Positions 1 through 7,211 of a stretch of DNA of 14,638 bases are shown here, one piece after another. The stretch is taken from contig CANQWZ010000026.1 in assembly GCA_947627685.1 (NCBI GenBank), positions 1 to 14,638 on the forward strand, in the 5' to 3' direction. The first letter of the stretch is position 1; each line of letters opens with the position of its first letter. Position numbers and translations under genes: made by a program. The DNA comes from an uncultured Bacilli bacterium (GTDB lineage Bacteria; Bacillota_I; Bacilli_A; ML615J-28; CAG-313). Under the pieces are notes generated by a model. The model was given only the letters and a program-made list of their open reading frames with translations, made no database searches and was not told the origin of the DNA.

Positions 1-20
1 TCACTTGAATATTTACTCAT
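1..20 (-). CDS. Start of a truncated gene running off the window (MSKYSS...)
   Basis: An ATG at 18-20 on the minus strand is followed by open codons (Met-Ser-Lys-Tyr-Ser-Ser) to the window edge. A strong ribosome binding site, AAGGAGG (complement of 33-39), lies 12 nt upstream, slightly farther than usual. It follows the small zinc-ribbon gene by 76 nt and would be the next gene of the same transcript. Too little is present to suggest a function. The binding site lies inside the hairpin at 22-71, so its expression may be gated by RNA folding. Confidence 0.4.
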
Positions 21-21
21 T

Positions 22-71
22 AAAAAATGAACCCTCCTTGTTAAACTTTTTTGTCTAACATTTTGGGTTCA
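22..71 (-). promoter_or_regulatory. Hairpin with U-tract that contains the ribosome binding site of the next gene
   Basis: The arms TGAACCC (28-34) and GGGTTCA (65-71) are perfectly complementary. Inside them, positions 39-46 and 53-60 pair in an 8-bp stem with one G-U pair. On the minus strand the outer stem is followed by six U residues (complement of 22-27), as in an intrinsic terminator. The AAGGAGGG binding site of the next gene (complement of 32-39) is partly in the 3' arm. The element could therefore act as a terminator after the zinc-ribbon gene, as a translation switch, or as both. That role is inferred from sequence alone. Confidence 0.45.
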
Positions 72-96
72 CTTCATTTAAAGTAGGTGTTTTTTA

Positions 97-318
97 TTAG
101 TCACGGCGTTCTTTTTTAGGATACAGTTTTTCAACTTCTTTGCAATATATTCTAACTACACTTCCACAATCACGACAAATGGTTGCGAAAAGAAGCGTAC
201 GACGTAAACCGCCATTTTCTACCGGGGTTATATATACACCGCGATAAGAAGCAAGTCTTGTCTCTAGTAATTCTGTACCACCACAAAAAGGACACTTTTC
301 TATTTTTACTTCTTTCAT
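97..318 (-). CDS. Small zinc-ribbon protein of unknown function
   Basis: A 73-residue protein with two Cys pairs, CPFC (C9, C12) and CRDC (C48, C51), 35 residues apart. This is the usual pattern of a single zinc ribbon that binds one zinc ion. The middle is basic and the C-terminus (KKERRD) is charged; there is no signal peptide or membrane segment, so it is probably cytoplasmic. The start is ATG at 316-318 behind an AGGTGA sequence. The gene begins 24 nt after the symporter stop with no room for a separate promoter, so it is likely co-transcribed with the acyltransferase and symporter. I do not recognise a named family. Nucleic-acid or protein binding is common for such folds but cannot be shown here. 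Confidence 0.8.
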   Translation of the reverse strand: MKEVKIEKCPFCGGTELLETRLASYRGVYITPVENGGLRRTLLFATICRDCGSVVRIYCKEVEKLYPKKERRD

Positions 319-342
319 AAATTCACCTAATAATATACCTTC

Positions 343-1791
343 TTAAGATGATGAACTGGTGTCTTGTGAGGCTTTTTTCTTAAATATTTGCTTTCTAAAT
401 AAAATAAATATTAAAATTATTAACAAAACAGTAGCAATAGCTAAAACTATTATAGACTCTTTAAGACCTTTCGGGGCAAATGAAGCAAGTAACATAATAG
501 GGAAGCCAAAGATAATAGCTGGTAAATTTTGATATACTAAATTATTAGAAGCAGGTGTTTCAAAATTAGGGTCAATTTCTCTAAGTAAAATGATTCCGGT
601 ACTAGCAGTACCAGTAAGCATACCATACATAGCAAAGAATTGTTCATATCGATAATCTTTAAACAAAACTTTAGAAACAAATCTAATATAAGCAAAAGTT
701 ATAACCGCACCCAAAATACCCATAATAATTAAAATGTGCCAGTAATCCTTTAACACTGCTAAATCGATTGCGGCGATCCCCGCAACAATCATGACATCAA
801 AAGCAACGCCACCAATACGATTCATCATGAAGTCATTGATATATTCTTTTTTAACAATTTTGGCCTTTTTTAATAATTTTAAAACGCCTTTAAAAGCAAT
901 AGCAACAAGGGTGCCAATTAAGAAATTAAAACCGAAAATGGTTTCTTTTAAATTAGTACCTTCAAGTAATTTACCTAATATTTGCATAAGACCATAAGAA
1001 ATAAGATATATAATAGTAACAATAGCAATTTGAATAGTTAATTTATCTATGGAATTATTTAGGGGAATTTCATTTTTATTTTGAATCTTTTCAACACTTA
1101 GCTCTTCAGTTTCATCTACACTTACAACTTTAATTTTACCTTTTCTTTTAAGAATATTAAGATATATAACCCCACCAATACTGGCTGATAAAAAGCCTAG
1201 TGCCGCAAGTGCTAAACCAAAATTAGCACCTCCATCAAAGCCATAACTATTTTGATAAATTTTACCATAGTTTAAAGCTTGCCCTGTTCCTTGTCCATAT
1301 CCTAAAGCAAGTAAAATACCACCAGCAGGATTTAATTTATCAATAAAGTTAACAGCGATAATAGTAACTACTAAACCAATAATTGCTTGGATTAAATATG
1401 TTGAAACCGTAGTAATACCTGTATTAAAAATTTCATTTGTTCTTTTTTTGCTATTTTCTTTTTTGCCACTTCTAAGGGCCATACAAATAAAGCCTAAAGC
1501 AAGGCAATGATATGTAATGGTTTCTAAAATACTATTACCAGTTAAAACAACATTATTTTGACTATCAACAACTGATAAAGAGGCTAAATCAAAAAAAGCT
1601 TGTTTAGTTATTAATTTATAAATGCTTGTAAAAATAAGAATAAGAATACCACCTAAAACCGAAGCAGGTACTAAAGATTTTTGTAAAAAGGGAATATTCT
1701 TTTTTAACGCATGCGCAATAATCATGCTAGCAAATAATACGCCAATAATAATTAATAAAGACCAAATATTAGAGTCCCAAAAATTTATCAT
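343..1791 (-). CDS. gltS: Sodium/glutamate symporter family protein (GltS-like)
   Basis: A polytopic inner-membrane carrier, most like the GltS family, which imports glutamate with sodium. From ATG 1789-1791 it has 482 residues. Two halves of helices flank a charged cytoplasmic loop (about 215-250). Each half carries a Gly/Thr-rich stretch of the type that forms re-entrant loops: GYGQGTGQ near 164-171 and GMLTGTASTG near 390-399. The C-terminal tail (KKKASQDTSSSS) is polar and unusually long for the family, which is typically about 400 residues. The start is chosen because AAGGAG sits 9 nt before this ATG; an ATG at 1800 would directly abut that site, and one at 1839 lacks one. The first 23 nt overlap the acyltransferase end, suggesting translational coupling. 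The substrate is assigned by family resemblance only. Confidence 0.75.
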   Translation of the reverse strand: MINFWDSNIWSLLIIIGVLFASMIIAHALKKNIPFLQKSLVPASVLGGILILIFTSIYKLITKQAFFDLASLSVVDSQNNVVLTGNSILETITYHCLALGFICMALRSGKKENSKKRTNEIFNTGITTVSTYLIQAIIGLVVTIIAVNFIDKLNPAGGILLALGYGQGTGQALNYGKIYQNSYGFDGGANFGLALAALGFLSASIGGVIYLNILKRKGKIKVVSVDETEELSVEKIQNKNEIPLNNSIDKLTIQIAIVTIIYLISYGLMQILGKLLEGTNLKETIFGFNFLIGTLVAIAFKGVLKLLKKAKIVKKEYINDFMMNRIGGVAFDVMIVAGIAAIDLAVLKDYWHILIIMGILGAVITFAYIRFVSKVLFKDYRYEQFFAMYGMLTGTASTGIILLREIDPNFETPASNNLVYQNLPAIIFGFPIMLLASFAPKGLKESIIVLAIATVLLIILIFILFRKQIFKKKASQDTSSSS

Positions 1792-2980
1792 TTGTTTCAT
1801 CTCCTTTTTCAAGCCGATATTTATAGTGTAAATTAACATATTTCATAGCATTGAAATGGCAATCACCTTTAAACTGAATAATATATTTATCGATATAAAA
1901 AGCAAGTTTATTACGACCAAATACGCCACTTGAAGATATATCATCAAATAAATAAGTGTTGTGGGTATTATTATAAAATATTTCAATGCGATTATTATAC
2001 ATGTTAAGTGTGCATTTTTTAGCAATGATTTCTTTTTTCTTTCTTGGATATACTTTGATATATTTAACTTGATCAGAAAAGAAAAGGTGATCATGATCAT
2101 AATTTAAAATATTCATTTTAAATAGTTCTTCTTGTTGATATATATACCACTCTTTAACATTTTGAAAAGGGGCCTTTTCATTAATACCTTCAAATTGTTT
2201 ATATTCATTATATTTTAATGTCATATTACAAGTATCACAAGTTAGAAGCATTTTATGAGAATGAAAACTTGTAAAACCACATTTAGGACAATTATAAATA
2301 ACTCTTTCTAAGTATTCAGCGCTATGTTTAGATTTATAAGGACCACTTGGCGTTGATTCATCAACATATAAGTCACCACAAATTAGTTTATATAACTCTT
2401 CATTTGATAAGTCTTTATAGTCTTCATAGTGATAAGTTTTATAAACATAACCATAGAATTTAGCTTTGCGAGCTTTATCTGCCCATCTTGGGAAAACACC
2501 ATATCCACCTTCAATATGTAAAATGGCTACTGGTATTTTTAAAAATTTAATCATTTTAATTGTAGAAGCTTTAATATATTCGGTTTGACCACTATATGTC
2601 CTATTACCTTCAGCTGATATTGCAATAGATCCCCCCTCACTTACTACTTTCTTGCAAGTTCTTAAAATAGTAAAATCAGTTGAGGATTTAGCATAGGGAA
2701 TGGGATGAATTAAAAAATTCATAATAGGTGTCGCAAATTTAATACTTGCTAAATCATCACTCATGACAAAATATGTAGAATTATTACATATCAAGCCAAC
2801 TAAAAATTGATCCCAAACGGTTTGATGATTATAAAATATTAAGTAGGGTTCTTTTTGTTCTTTAAATTTTTTATAACGATAATGGAATTTTAAGTACGCA
2901 ACAGGGCGCATTACAGTTCTTAAAATAGCCATGAAAAATTTATGTCTGAACTTAACCCAGTGTTTTTCTTTTCTTTTCAT
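1769..2980 (-). CDS. plsC: PlsC-like acyltransferase with C-terminal zinc ribbon
   Basis: A 403-residue enzyme of the 1-acyl-glycerol-3-phosphate acyltransferase superfamily, which transfers an acyl chain to a (lyso)phosphatidic-acid-type acceptor at the membrane. The catalytic HX4D motif is H52-QTVW-D57, and the EGxR substrate-binding motif is EGNR at 124-127. After the acyltransferase domain comes a zinc ribbon, CPKC (231-234) and CDTC (248-251), then about 150 residues rich in beta-strand-like aromatic and basic sequence. The protein is therefore longer than a minimal PlsC of about 200-250 residues. There is no clear N-terminal helix, but the first 40 residues are strongly basic. ATG 2980 is preceded by AAAGGA at good spacing and by a promoter at 3008-3037. 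It overlaps the symporter gene. Whether it serves phospholipid synthesis or a modified lipid is unknown. Confidence 0.85.
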   Translation of the reverse strand: MKRKEKHWVKFRHKFFMAILRTVMRPVAYLKFHYRYKKFKEQKEPYLIFYNHQTVWDQFLVGLICNNSTYFVMSDDLASIKFATPIMNFLIHPIPYAKSSTDFTILRTCKKVVSEGGSIAISAEGNRTYSGQTEYIKASTIKMIKFLKIPVAILHIEGGYGVFPRWADKARKAKFYGYVYKTYHYEDYKDLSNEELYKLICGDLYVDESTPSGPYKSKHSAEYLERVIYNCPKCGFTSFHSHKMLLTCDTCNMTLKYNEYKQFEGINEKAPFQNVKEWYIYQQEELFKMNILNYDHDHLFFSDQVKYIKVYPRKKKEIIAKKCTLNMYNNRIEIFYNNTHNTYLFDDISSSGVFGRNKLAFYIDKYIIQFKGDCHFNAMKYVNLHYKYRLEKGDETNDKFLGL

Positions 2981-3007
2981 ATCGGTTTTCCTTTGTTAGA
3001 TATATAC

Positions 3008-3037
3008 ATTTTATCATAATTTTATAAAGTATTTCAA
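3008..3037 (-). promoter_or_regulatory. Promoter of the acyltransferase-symporter operon
   Basis: On the minus strand, TTGAAA (complement of 3032-3037) and TAAAAT (complement of 3008-3013) are separated by 18 bp. The -10 is extended by TG one base upstream (TGATAAAAT). It lies between the terminator of the preceding unit and the acyltransferase ribosome binding site. Confidence 0.65.
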
Positions 3038-3056
3038 ATATAGTAATCATTTTTTC

Positions 3057-3104
3057 AAAAAAAATAAATATAAAACTAGGGATTTATACTAGTTTTATAT
3101 TTAT
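3057..3104 (-). terminator. Intrinsic terminator after the superoxide reductase operon
   Basis: A perfect 16-bp inverted repeat (3064-3079 and 3089-3104) with a 9-nt loop. On the minus strand it is followed by eight U residues (complement of 3057-3064, the last shared with the stem). The stem is AT-rich but long, and it lies just after the stop codon at 3116-3118. Confidence 0.85.
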
Positions 3105-3115
3105 ATTACAGTTCA

Positions 3116-3388
3116 TTATTTTACCATACTATGTTTTACTCTGTTATCTACTTCATCTTTTTTAGCATCATTAAAACGATCTAAAGTACCAACTAAATAA
3201 CCAGTAATTCTTCTAATTCTTTGGAAAGGAACATTGTTAATATGATAATGAAGATTAACATATTCACCATCAAGTTCAATGTCAATACCTTTTAAATTCT
3301 TTTCACCATATTTTTCAATACCTCTTTGAATATAGGCATTTTTTTCTTCTTCAGAGATTTCTCCACCACTTACTTTTATATCTAACAT
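3116..3388 (-). CDS. Stand-alone NrdD C-terminal / glycyl-radical-like domain
   Basis: A 90-residue protein resembling only the extreme C-terminus of class III anaerobic ribonucleotide reductase (NrdD). Residues 58-86 read RIRRITGYLVG, then RFNDAKKDEV and DNRVKH. This matches the NrdD pattern in which the Gly of the R-x-x-G-Y segment carries the radical, followed by the conserved R-N-x-x-K and RVKH region. It lacks the catalytic barrel and the CxxC zinc pairs of full NrdD (about 600-700 residues). ATG 3386-3388 is chosen because GGGAG lies 7 nt upstream inside the end of the superoxide reductase gene; the two genes are 1 nt apart and surely coupled. Short proteins of this type occur in anaerobic Firmicutes. 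Its function is unproven. Repair or replacement of an oxygen-damaged radical domain, as YfiD does for pyruvate formate-lyase, is an inference. Confidence 0.7.
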   Translation of the reverse strand: MLDIKVSGGEISEEEKNAYIQRGIEKYGEKNLKGIDIELDGEYVNLHYHINNVPFQRIRRITGYLVGTLDRFNDAKKDEVDNRVKHSMVK

Positions 3389-3389
3389 T

Positions 3390-3758
3390 TTACTTCTCCC
3401 ATAATCCATGCAAATTGCAATATTCATATGCATGTAAAATTTCTTCGCCATCTTCTAAAACAAATGTTGCTACAGGCTCATCTAAAGGTTTTAAATTTTT
3501 CTTATATACACCTTTAGTTGTTTCTAAAATAATCCATTCAATGAAATGATTATCTTGCATTGGGTGGATAGTGCTACCTACTGTTACTACTACCTTTTTA
3601 CCATCTAGTTCAACAACAGGTACGTGTTTTTCGGTTGCAGCATCAGTGCTACCTGCTACTAATTCTTGCATTTGTTCACCACAACAAGTTAAACCATGAC
3701 ATTTTTCATTAATGAACATAATAATGTTTTTACAGTGTTTACAATAATAAAATTTCAT
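3390..3758 (-). CDS. dfx: Desulfoferrodoxin (superoxide reductase)
   Basis: A 122-residue, two-iron (class I) superoxide reductase, which reduces superoxide to hydrogen peroxide without releasing oxygen and so suits an anaerobe. The N-terminal desulforedoxin-like iron site is C6, C9, C25 and C26. The catalytic iron site is H45, H65, H71, C114 and H117, in the typical contexts EKHVPV, HPM, HFIEW and YCNLHG. K44, next to H45, matches the lysine that steers superoxide to the iron. Every ligand expected of the family is present. AAGGAG precedes ATG 3758 and a strong promoter lies at 3789-3817. It is the first gene of a two-gene unit with the NrdD-like domain. The protein is cytoplasmic, with no signal peptide. 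Confidence 0.96.
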   Translation of the reverse strand: MKFYYCKHCKNIIMFINEKCHGLTCCGEQMQELVAGSTDAATEKHVPVVELDGKKVVVTVGSTIHPMQDNHFIEWIILETTKGVYKKNLKPLDEPVATFVLEDGEEILHAYEYCNLHGLWEK

Positions 3759-3788
3759 ACCTCTTCTCCTTGCTTCTTTTTTTTATTC

Positions 3789-3817
3789 ATTATACTACAT
3801 TTTTTTAATCTTTGCAA
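3789..3817 (-). promoter_or_regulatory. Promoter of the superoxide reductase operon
   Basis: On the minus strand, TTGCAA (complement of 3812-3817) and a perfect TATAAT (complement of 3789-3794) are separated by exactly 17 bp, 31 nt upstream of the desulfoferrodoxin ATG. No obvious operator palindrome overlaps it. Confidence 0.75.
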
Positions 3818-3844
3818 GAAAGTTATATGATAAATTTTATATAA

Positions 3845-5167
3845 CTATTTTTTATATTTACCTATACGATAAAAGTATTCTTTAAGTCTTGCTTCATATC
3901 CAATATCAGTTAGTTCATAAATTTTAGTATTAACTAATTCATCAGGTAAATATTGTTGTTCAACATAATGATTAGGATAGTTGTGAGGATATTTATATCC
4001 TACACCTCTTCCAAGTTTACTGGCATTTTTATAACTTTGATCTCTTAAATGCATTGGTATTGGTAAATTACCGGTTTTTTTAACGATATCAATGGCTTTT
4101 TCTATACCAAGATATGCGGCATTAGATTTAGGTGCACAAGCAACATAAGTTGCGGCTTGCGCAAGAATAATTCTAGCTTCGGGCATACCTACTCTTTCTA
4201 CAGCTAGTGCACAAGATGTAGCAACTTCAATGGCTCTAGGATCAGCATTGCCTACTTCTTCTGAGGCCGCAATCATAATTCTTCTAGCAATAAATTTAAT
4301 ATCTTCTCCTGCCTCAAGCATTCTTGCTAAATAATATAGGGCCGCATCAGGATTAGATCCACACATGGAAATGATAAAAGCCGAAATAGTATCATAGTGA
4401 TTATCACCTGTTTTATCATATTTAATAGCTCTTTTTTGAATACATTCTTCAGCCACTTTTAAATCAATGACAATACTTCCATCTTCTTTTTTATCCGTTG
4501 TTAAGTAAGCAAGTTCAATAGCATTAATGGCAACTCTAGCATCACCATCAGAAAAATCTGCTAAAAAGGCTTTAGCCTCATCTGTTATTGTAATATCACT
4601 TTTTTCATCTTTATTTAAAACCCTAATTGAACGTTCGATTAAAGTTGCAATATTGTTTTTACTAAGTGGTTTTAATTCAAATATTCTTGATCTTGAAAGT
4701 AGCGCTCCATTTACCTCAAAATATGGATTTTCAGTTGTCGCACCTATTAAAATAATTGTCCCATCTTCAACAAAAGGTAGTAAATAATCTTGTTGACTTT
4801 TATTAAAACGATGAATTTCATCGATAAAAAGGATAGTTCTTTTGTGATACATACCAAAATCTTCAATAGCATTTTTCACTACTTTTTCTAAATCCTGTTT
4901 TCCCGCAATCGTTGCATTAACTTGTTTAAAAACCGCTGAGGTTGTACATGCTATAACATGAGCAAGCGTCGTTTTACCGGTTCCAGGCGGACCATATAAA
5001 ATAATAGAACCAAGTTTATCAGCTTTGATAGCTCTATATAATAATTTATCTTTACCGATGATATGTTCTTGACCAATTACTTCATCTAAAGTATTAGGCC
5101 TAATTCTAGCAGCTAATGGTTCTAGTTGTTTTTTATTGTTTTCATAATTTTGTTCAAATATATTCAT
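3845..5167 (-). CDS. rarA: Replication-associated recombination protein A (RarA/MgsA), AAA+ ATPase
   Basis: A 440-residue AAA+ ATPase of the RarA/MgsA/WRNIP1 family, which acts at stalled replication forks with single-strand-binding protein. The length is as expected. Walker A is GPPGTGKT (59-66), Walker B with the family-specific extension is FIDEIHRFNKSQQD (114-127), sensor 1 is GATTENP (142-148), and an arginine-finger region SRSR lies at 158-161. The C-terminal half has the usual features of the family: ARRIMIAASEEVGNADPRA and the terminal YKYPHNYP region. ATG 5167 follows GGAG at 8 nt. The gene starts 20 nt after the stop of the membrane-protein gene, so it is probably the last gene of the transcript from 7135-7163. 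It ends in TAG, unlike all its neighbours. Confidence 0.95.
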   Translation of the reverse strand: MNIFEQNYENNKKQLEPLAARIRPNTLDEVIGQEHIIGKDKLLYRAIKADKLGSIILYGPPGTGKTTLAHVIACTTSAVFKQVNATIAGKQDLEKVVKNAIEDFGMYHKRTILFIDEIHRFNKSQQDYLLPFVEDGTIILIGATTENPYFEVNGALLSRSRIFELKPLSKNNIATLIERSIRVLNKDEKSDITITDEAKAFLADFSDGDARVAINAIELAYLTTDKKEDGSIVIDLKVAEECIQKRAIKYDKTGDNHYDTISAFIISMCGSNPDAALYYLARMLEAGEDIKFIARRIMIAASEEVGNADPRAIEVATSCALAVERVGMPEARIILAQAATYVACAPKSNAAYLGIEKAIDIVKKTGNLPIPMHLRDQSYKNASKLGRGVGYKYPHNYPNHYVEQQYLPDELVNTKIYELTDIGYEARLKEYFYRIGKYKK

Positions 5168-5187
5168 AATAAATACTCCTATATTTT

Positions 5188-6096
5188 TTAATCACTATTT
5201 TTAGCTTTATCTAACCTTTTTAGGGCAATACTAGCATTAATAATCATATATATACTAAGGATAATAATTAAACCAATAACCGTGCTTCCTGTTATCATAT
5301 TGAAAAGTCTACTATCAACATCACCACCAAAAGCCAAAAACATTGAGGCCTGTAAATTCAAAATGGCAACTAAAGCCTCAGCGAAACCTAAATTTTTAAG
5401 GGACTTTAAAATATAATCATTACGTCTTTTAGCTTTAATTAAATTAATAATACTAATAATAAATTTATAAAAGGCGTATCCCGCAAAAGCATATATTGTC
5501 CATCCCGGATGGGAAAAACTTCCATTAGAATAAATCATTTGGACAACAGCTATTGATAAAGATATGGTAAGTATTATTAATAAAATACCACAATTTAGAT
5601 ATGTTTTAATTCTTGTTTTTTCATATTGATAAGAATCATTATGTTTTTTACTAATTTTATGTCTTAACATAATGGTAGCTCTTGTAATGCTTAAAATAAT
5701 ATAATATAAAGTTAAAGCTCCATACCAAATTGATACATAAACGATACTTAATGTTCCTTCAAAAATGACATATATTAAATTAATCACAAAAGAAACGCCA
5801 GTAAAAACTAAAGAACGAAAACCAAAATCATTTAATATTTGATCAGTAAATTCATGTTTTTTAGCCATTTGAATAACTTTGGCTTTTATCTTTTTACCTA
5901 AAATGATGGTGATATATATAATATAAAATAAACTAATTAAAGCAAGTGCATATATTACATAAGCAAAATAACCAATATCAACAAAAATACACATAATAGA
6001 TAAACCTATGGCTACTATCGCAAATAAATAAATTAAAACAAGACAAAAGCCATGAGGATGTTTTAGAAAATTTATAAGTTTTTTGAATTTAGACAT
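5188..6096 (-). CDS. Eight-helix integral membrane protein of unknown function
   Basis: A 302-residue protein with about eight hydrophobic segments (near 17-36, 42-66, 94-113, 116-137, 166-188, 198-220, 238-256 and 266-291). It looks like two copies of a four-helix unit. Both copies have a basic loop after the second helix (GKKIKAK near 67-73; KAKRR near 221-225), followed by a similar segment (ILNDFGF near 87-93; LKNLGF near 233-238) leading into the third helix. There are no catalytic motifs and no signal sequence beyond the first helix. ATG 6096 follows AGAGGA at 8 nt and overlaps the end of the hydrolase gene by 8 nt, so the two are probably coupled. I do not recognise the family. Transport or a membrane-partner role for the hydrolase is possible but unsupported. 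Confidence 0.8.
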   Translation of the reverse strand: MSKFKKLINFLKHPHGFCLVLIYLFAIVAIGLSIMCIFVDIGYFAYVIYALALISLFYIIYITIILGKKIKAKVIQMAKKHEFTDQILNDFGFRSLVFTGVSFVINLIYVIFEGTLSIVYVSIWYGALTLYYIILSITRATIMLRHKISKKHNDSYQYEKTRIKTYLNCGILLIILTISLSIAVVQMIYSNGSFSHPGWTIYAFAGYAFYKFIISIINLIKAKRRNDYILKSLKNLGFAEALVAILNLQASMFLAFGGDVDSRLFNMITGSTVIGLIIILSIYMIINASIALKRLDKAKNSD

Positions 6097-7093
6097 TAGT
6101 TTTATCCTCTAGTTCTTTTAAATATTCTAAAACATTATCTTTAATTACATCTGTATCAATATTACCTAAATTAGTTAAAAAAATAATTTTTAAATCTAAG
6201 GTTTTGGAAAACATAATAAAAGTATTTGTTCCAATAGTATCACCACAATGATATAAAATTTTATGATTATGATAATTAATAACTCTAATACCATAACCAT
6301 ATTTAATATCAGTGTTATCTTTTAAATAGGTAGTTTTAAACATGGTATCATTTAATTTATCATAATTATCAAACAAAAAGTTTATCCATTTGATTAAATC
6401 ATTAACATTAGCATAAATACCACCATCACCAATTGTAGCACTACACCAATATTGATCCTTTAGTATTAATTTATTATCTATTAATAAATGACCATACGCC
6501 CTTTTTTTAATTTGGGTAAGGCCTTCATAATTAACTTTTGTGTTTTCCATAGCTGCCTTATCAAAAATATTTTTTTGCAAATAAACATCAATAGGCATAT
6601 TAGTTACTTTTTCAATGATTAGGCCTAATAAAATATAAGCGGTGTTACTATATTGATATTTAGCACCTGGTGTAAAATAAGTATTGGTTGTTGTTTTTAA
6701 AAAAGCTAAAATATCTTTATCATGAATTTGGGGATCATCATCATGATGAGGCATATTCTCATAATCAAGAATACCAGAGGTATGATTTAATAAATGCGTA
6801 ATCGTTATAGATGAAAAATAAGCTGGAAGATCATCAAAAAGATCTTTAATGTTAGTTGTTAAAGATAATTTATTTTCTAAAACAAGCTTCATAATGCCAT
6901 ATGCTATAAATTGTTTAGTAACAGAAGCAAGCCTGAAATTTGTATCAAAATCAATAAAAGATGATTTATCTGTTACTTTAGCTAAACCATTAGTCTTTTT
7001 TAGTTCAACGAATTGATCTTTAAAATAAAAGGCATATCCTTGATCTTTATTAATTAAAACCTTATTTAATAATTTATTAGTAAGTTGTTGCAT
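6089..7093 (-). CDS. Serine hydrolase of the beta-lactamase / penicillin-binding-protein-like family
   Basis: A 334-residue protein of the class C beta-lactamase-related fold, which includes esterases, D-aminopeptidases and PBP4-like enzymes. Catalytic motifs are SxxK = SVTK (S57, K60), YxN = YSN (148-150), and HCG (282-284) in place of the KTG box, as is common in the esterase-like branch. LLNHTSGI (101-108) is also typical of the family. There is no signal peptide or lipobox, so the enzyme appears cytoplasmic unless its partner anchors it. This makes a role in antibiotic resistance unlikely. AGAGG precedes ATG 7093, and an extended -10 promoter is at 7135-7163. It heads a unit with the eight-helix membrane protein and rarA. 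The substrate cannot be read from the sequence. Confidence 0.85.
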   Translation of the reverse strand: MQQLTNKLLNKVLINKDQGYAFYFKDQFVELKKTNGLAKVTDKSSFIDFDTNFRLASVTKQFIAYGIMKLVLENKLSLTTNIKDLFDDLPAYFSSITITHLLNHTSGILDYENMPHHDDDPQIHDKDILAFLKTTTNTYFTPGAKYQYSNTAYILLGLIIEKVTNMPIDVYLQKNIFDKAAMENTKVNYEGLTQIKKRAYGHLLIDNKLILKDQYWCSATIGDGGIYANVNDLIKWINFLFDNYDKLNDTMFKTTYLKDNTDIKYGYGIRVINYHNHKILYHCGDTIGTNTFIMFSKTLDLKIIFLTNLGNIDTDVIKDNVLEYLKELEDKTNV

Positions 7094-7134
7094 ATTCTTA
7101 CCTCTACTAAGTGATACTACTATTAATATTAATC

Positions 7135-7163
7135 ATTTTATCATAAAAGTTAATTATTTACAA
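7135..7163 (-). promoter_or_regulatory. Promoter of the hydrolase-membrane protein-rarA unit
   Basis: On the minus strand, TTGTAA (complement of 7158-7163) and TAAAAT (complement of 7135-7140) are spaced by 17 bp, with an extended -10 (TGATAAAAT). It is back to back with the sirtuin promoter in the 118-bp divergent region. Confidence 0.65.
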
Positions 7164-7182
7164 ACAAAATAAGTATTAATTA

Positions 7183-7191
7183 TGTTATAAT
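7183..7191 (+). promoter_or_regulatory. Extended -10 promoter of the sirtuin gene
   Basis: TGTTATAAT is an extended -10 with a perfect TATAAT at 7186-7191. No good -35 lies at 16-18 bp; TTTACA at 7157-7162 is 23 bp away. Transcription would begin near 7198, giving a leader of only about 14 nt with GAGG close to its 5' end. Confidence 0.55.
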
Positions 7192-7211
7192 GGTTTTTGA
7201 GGTATATTAAT

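Noticed and set aside
2088..2099. 12-bp palindrome TGATCATGATCA
   Set aside because: It lies inside the acyltransferase coding region with no companion sites. It probably arises by chance from Asp/His codons.
3821..3846. Inverted repeat AGTTATAT/ATATAACT as a rarA terminator
   Set aside because: The stem is 8 bp of A-T pairs overlapping the stop codon, with a poor U-tract (UUUC), and it lies next to the dfx promoter. It is too weak to annotate.
6089..7093. Antibiotic-resistance beta-lactamase
   Set aside because: There is no signal peptide and it has HCG instead of KTG. The esterase/peptidase-like branch of the fold is more likely.
7197..7211. Upstream TTG start for the sirtuin
   Set aside because: The GAGG ribosome binding site would be inside the coding sequence, and conserved sirtuin sequence begins after the ATG at 7212.
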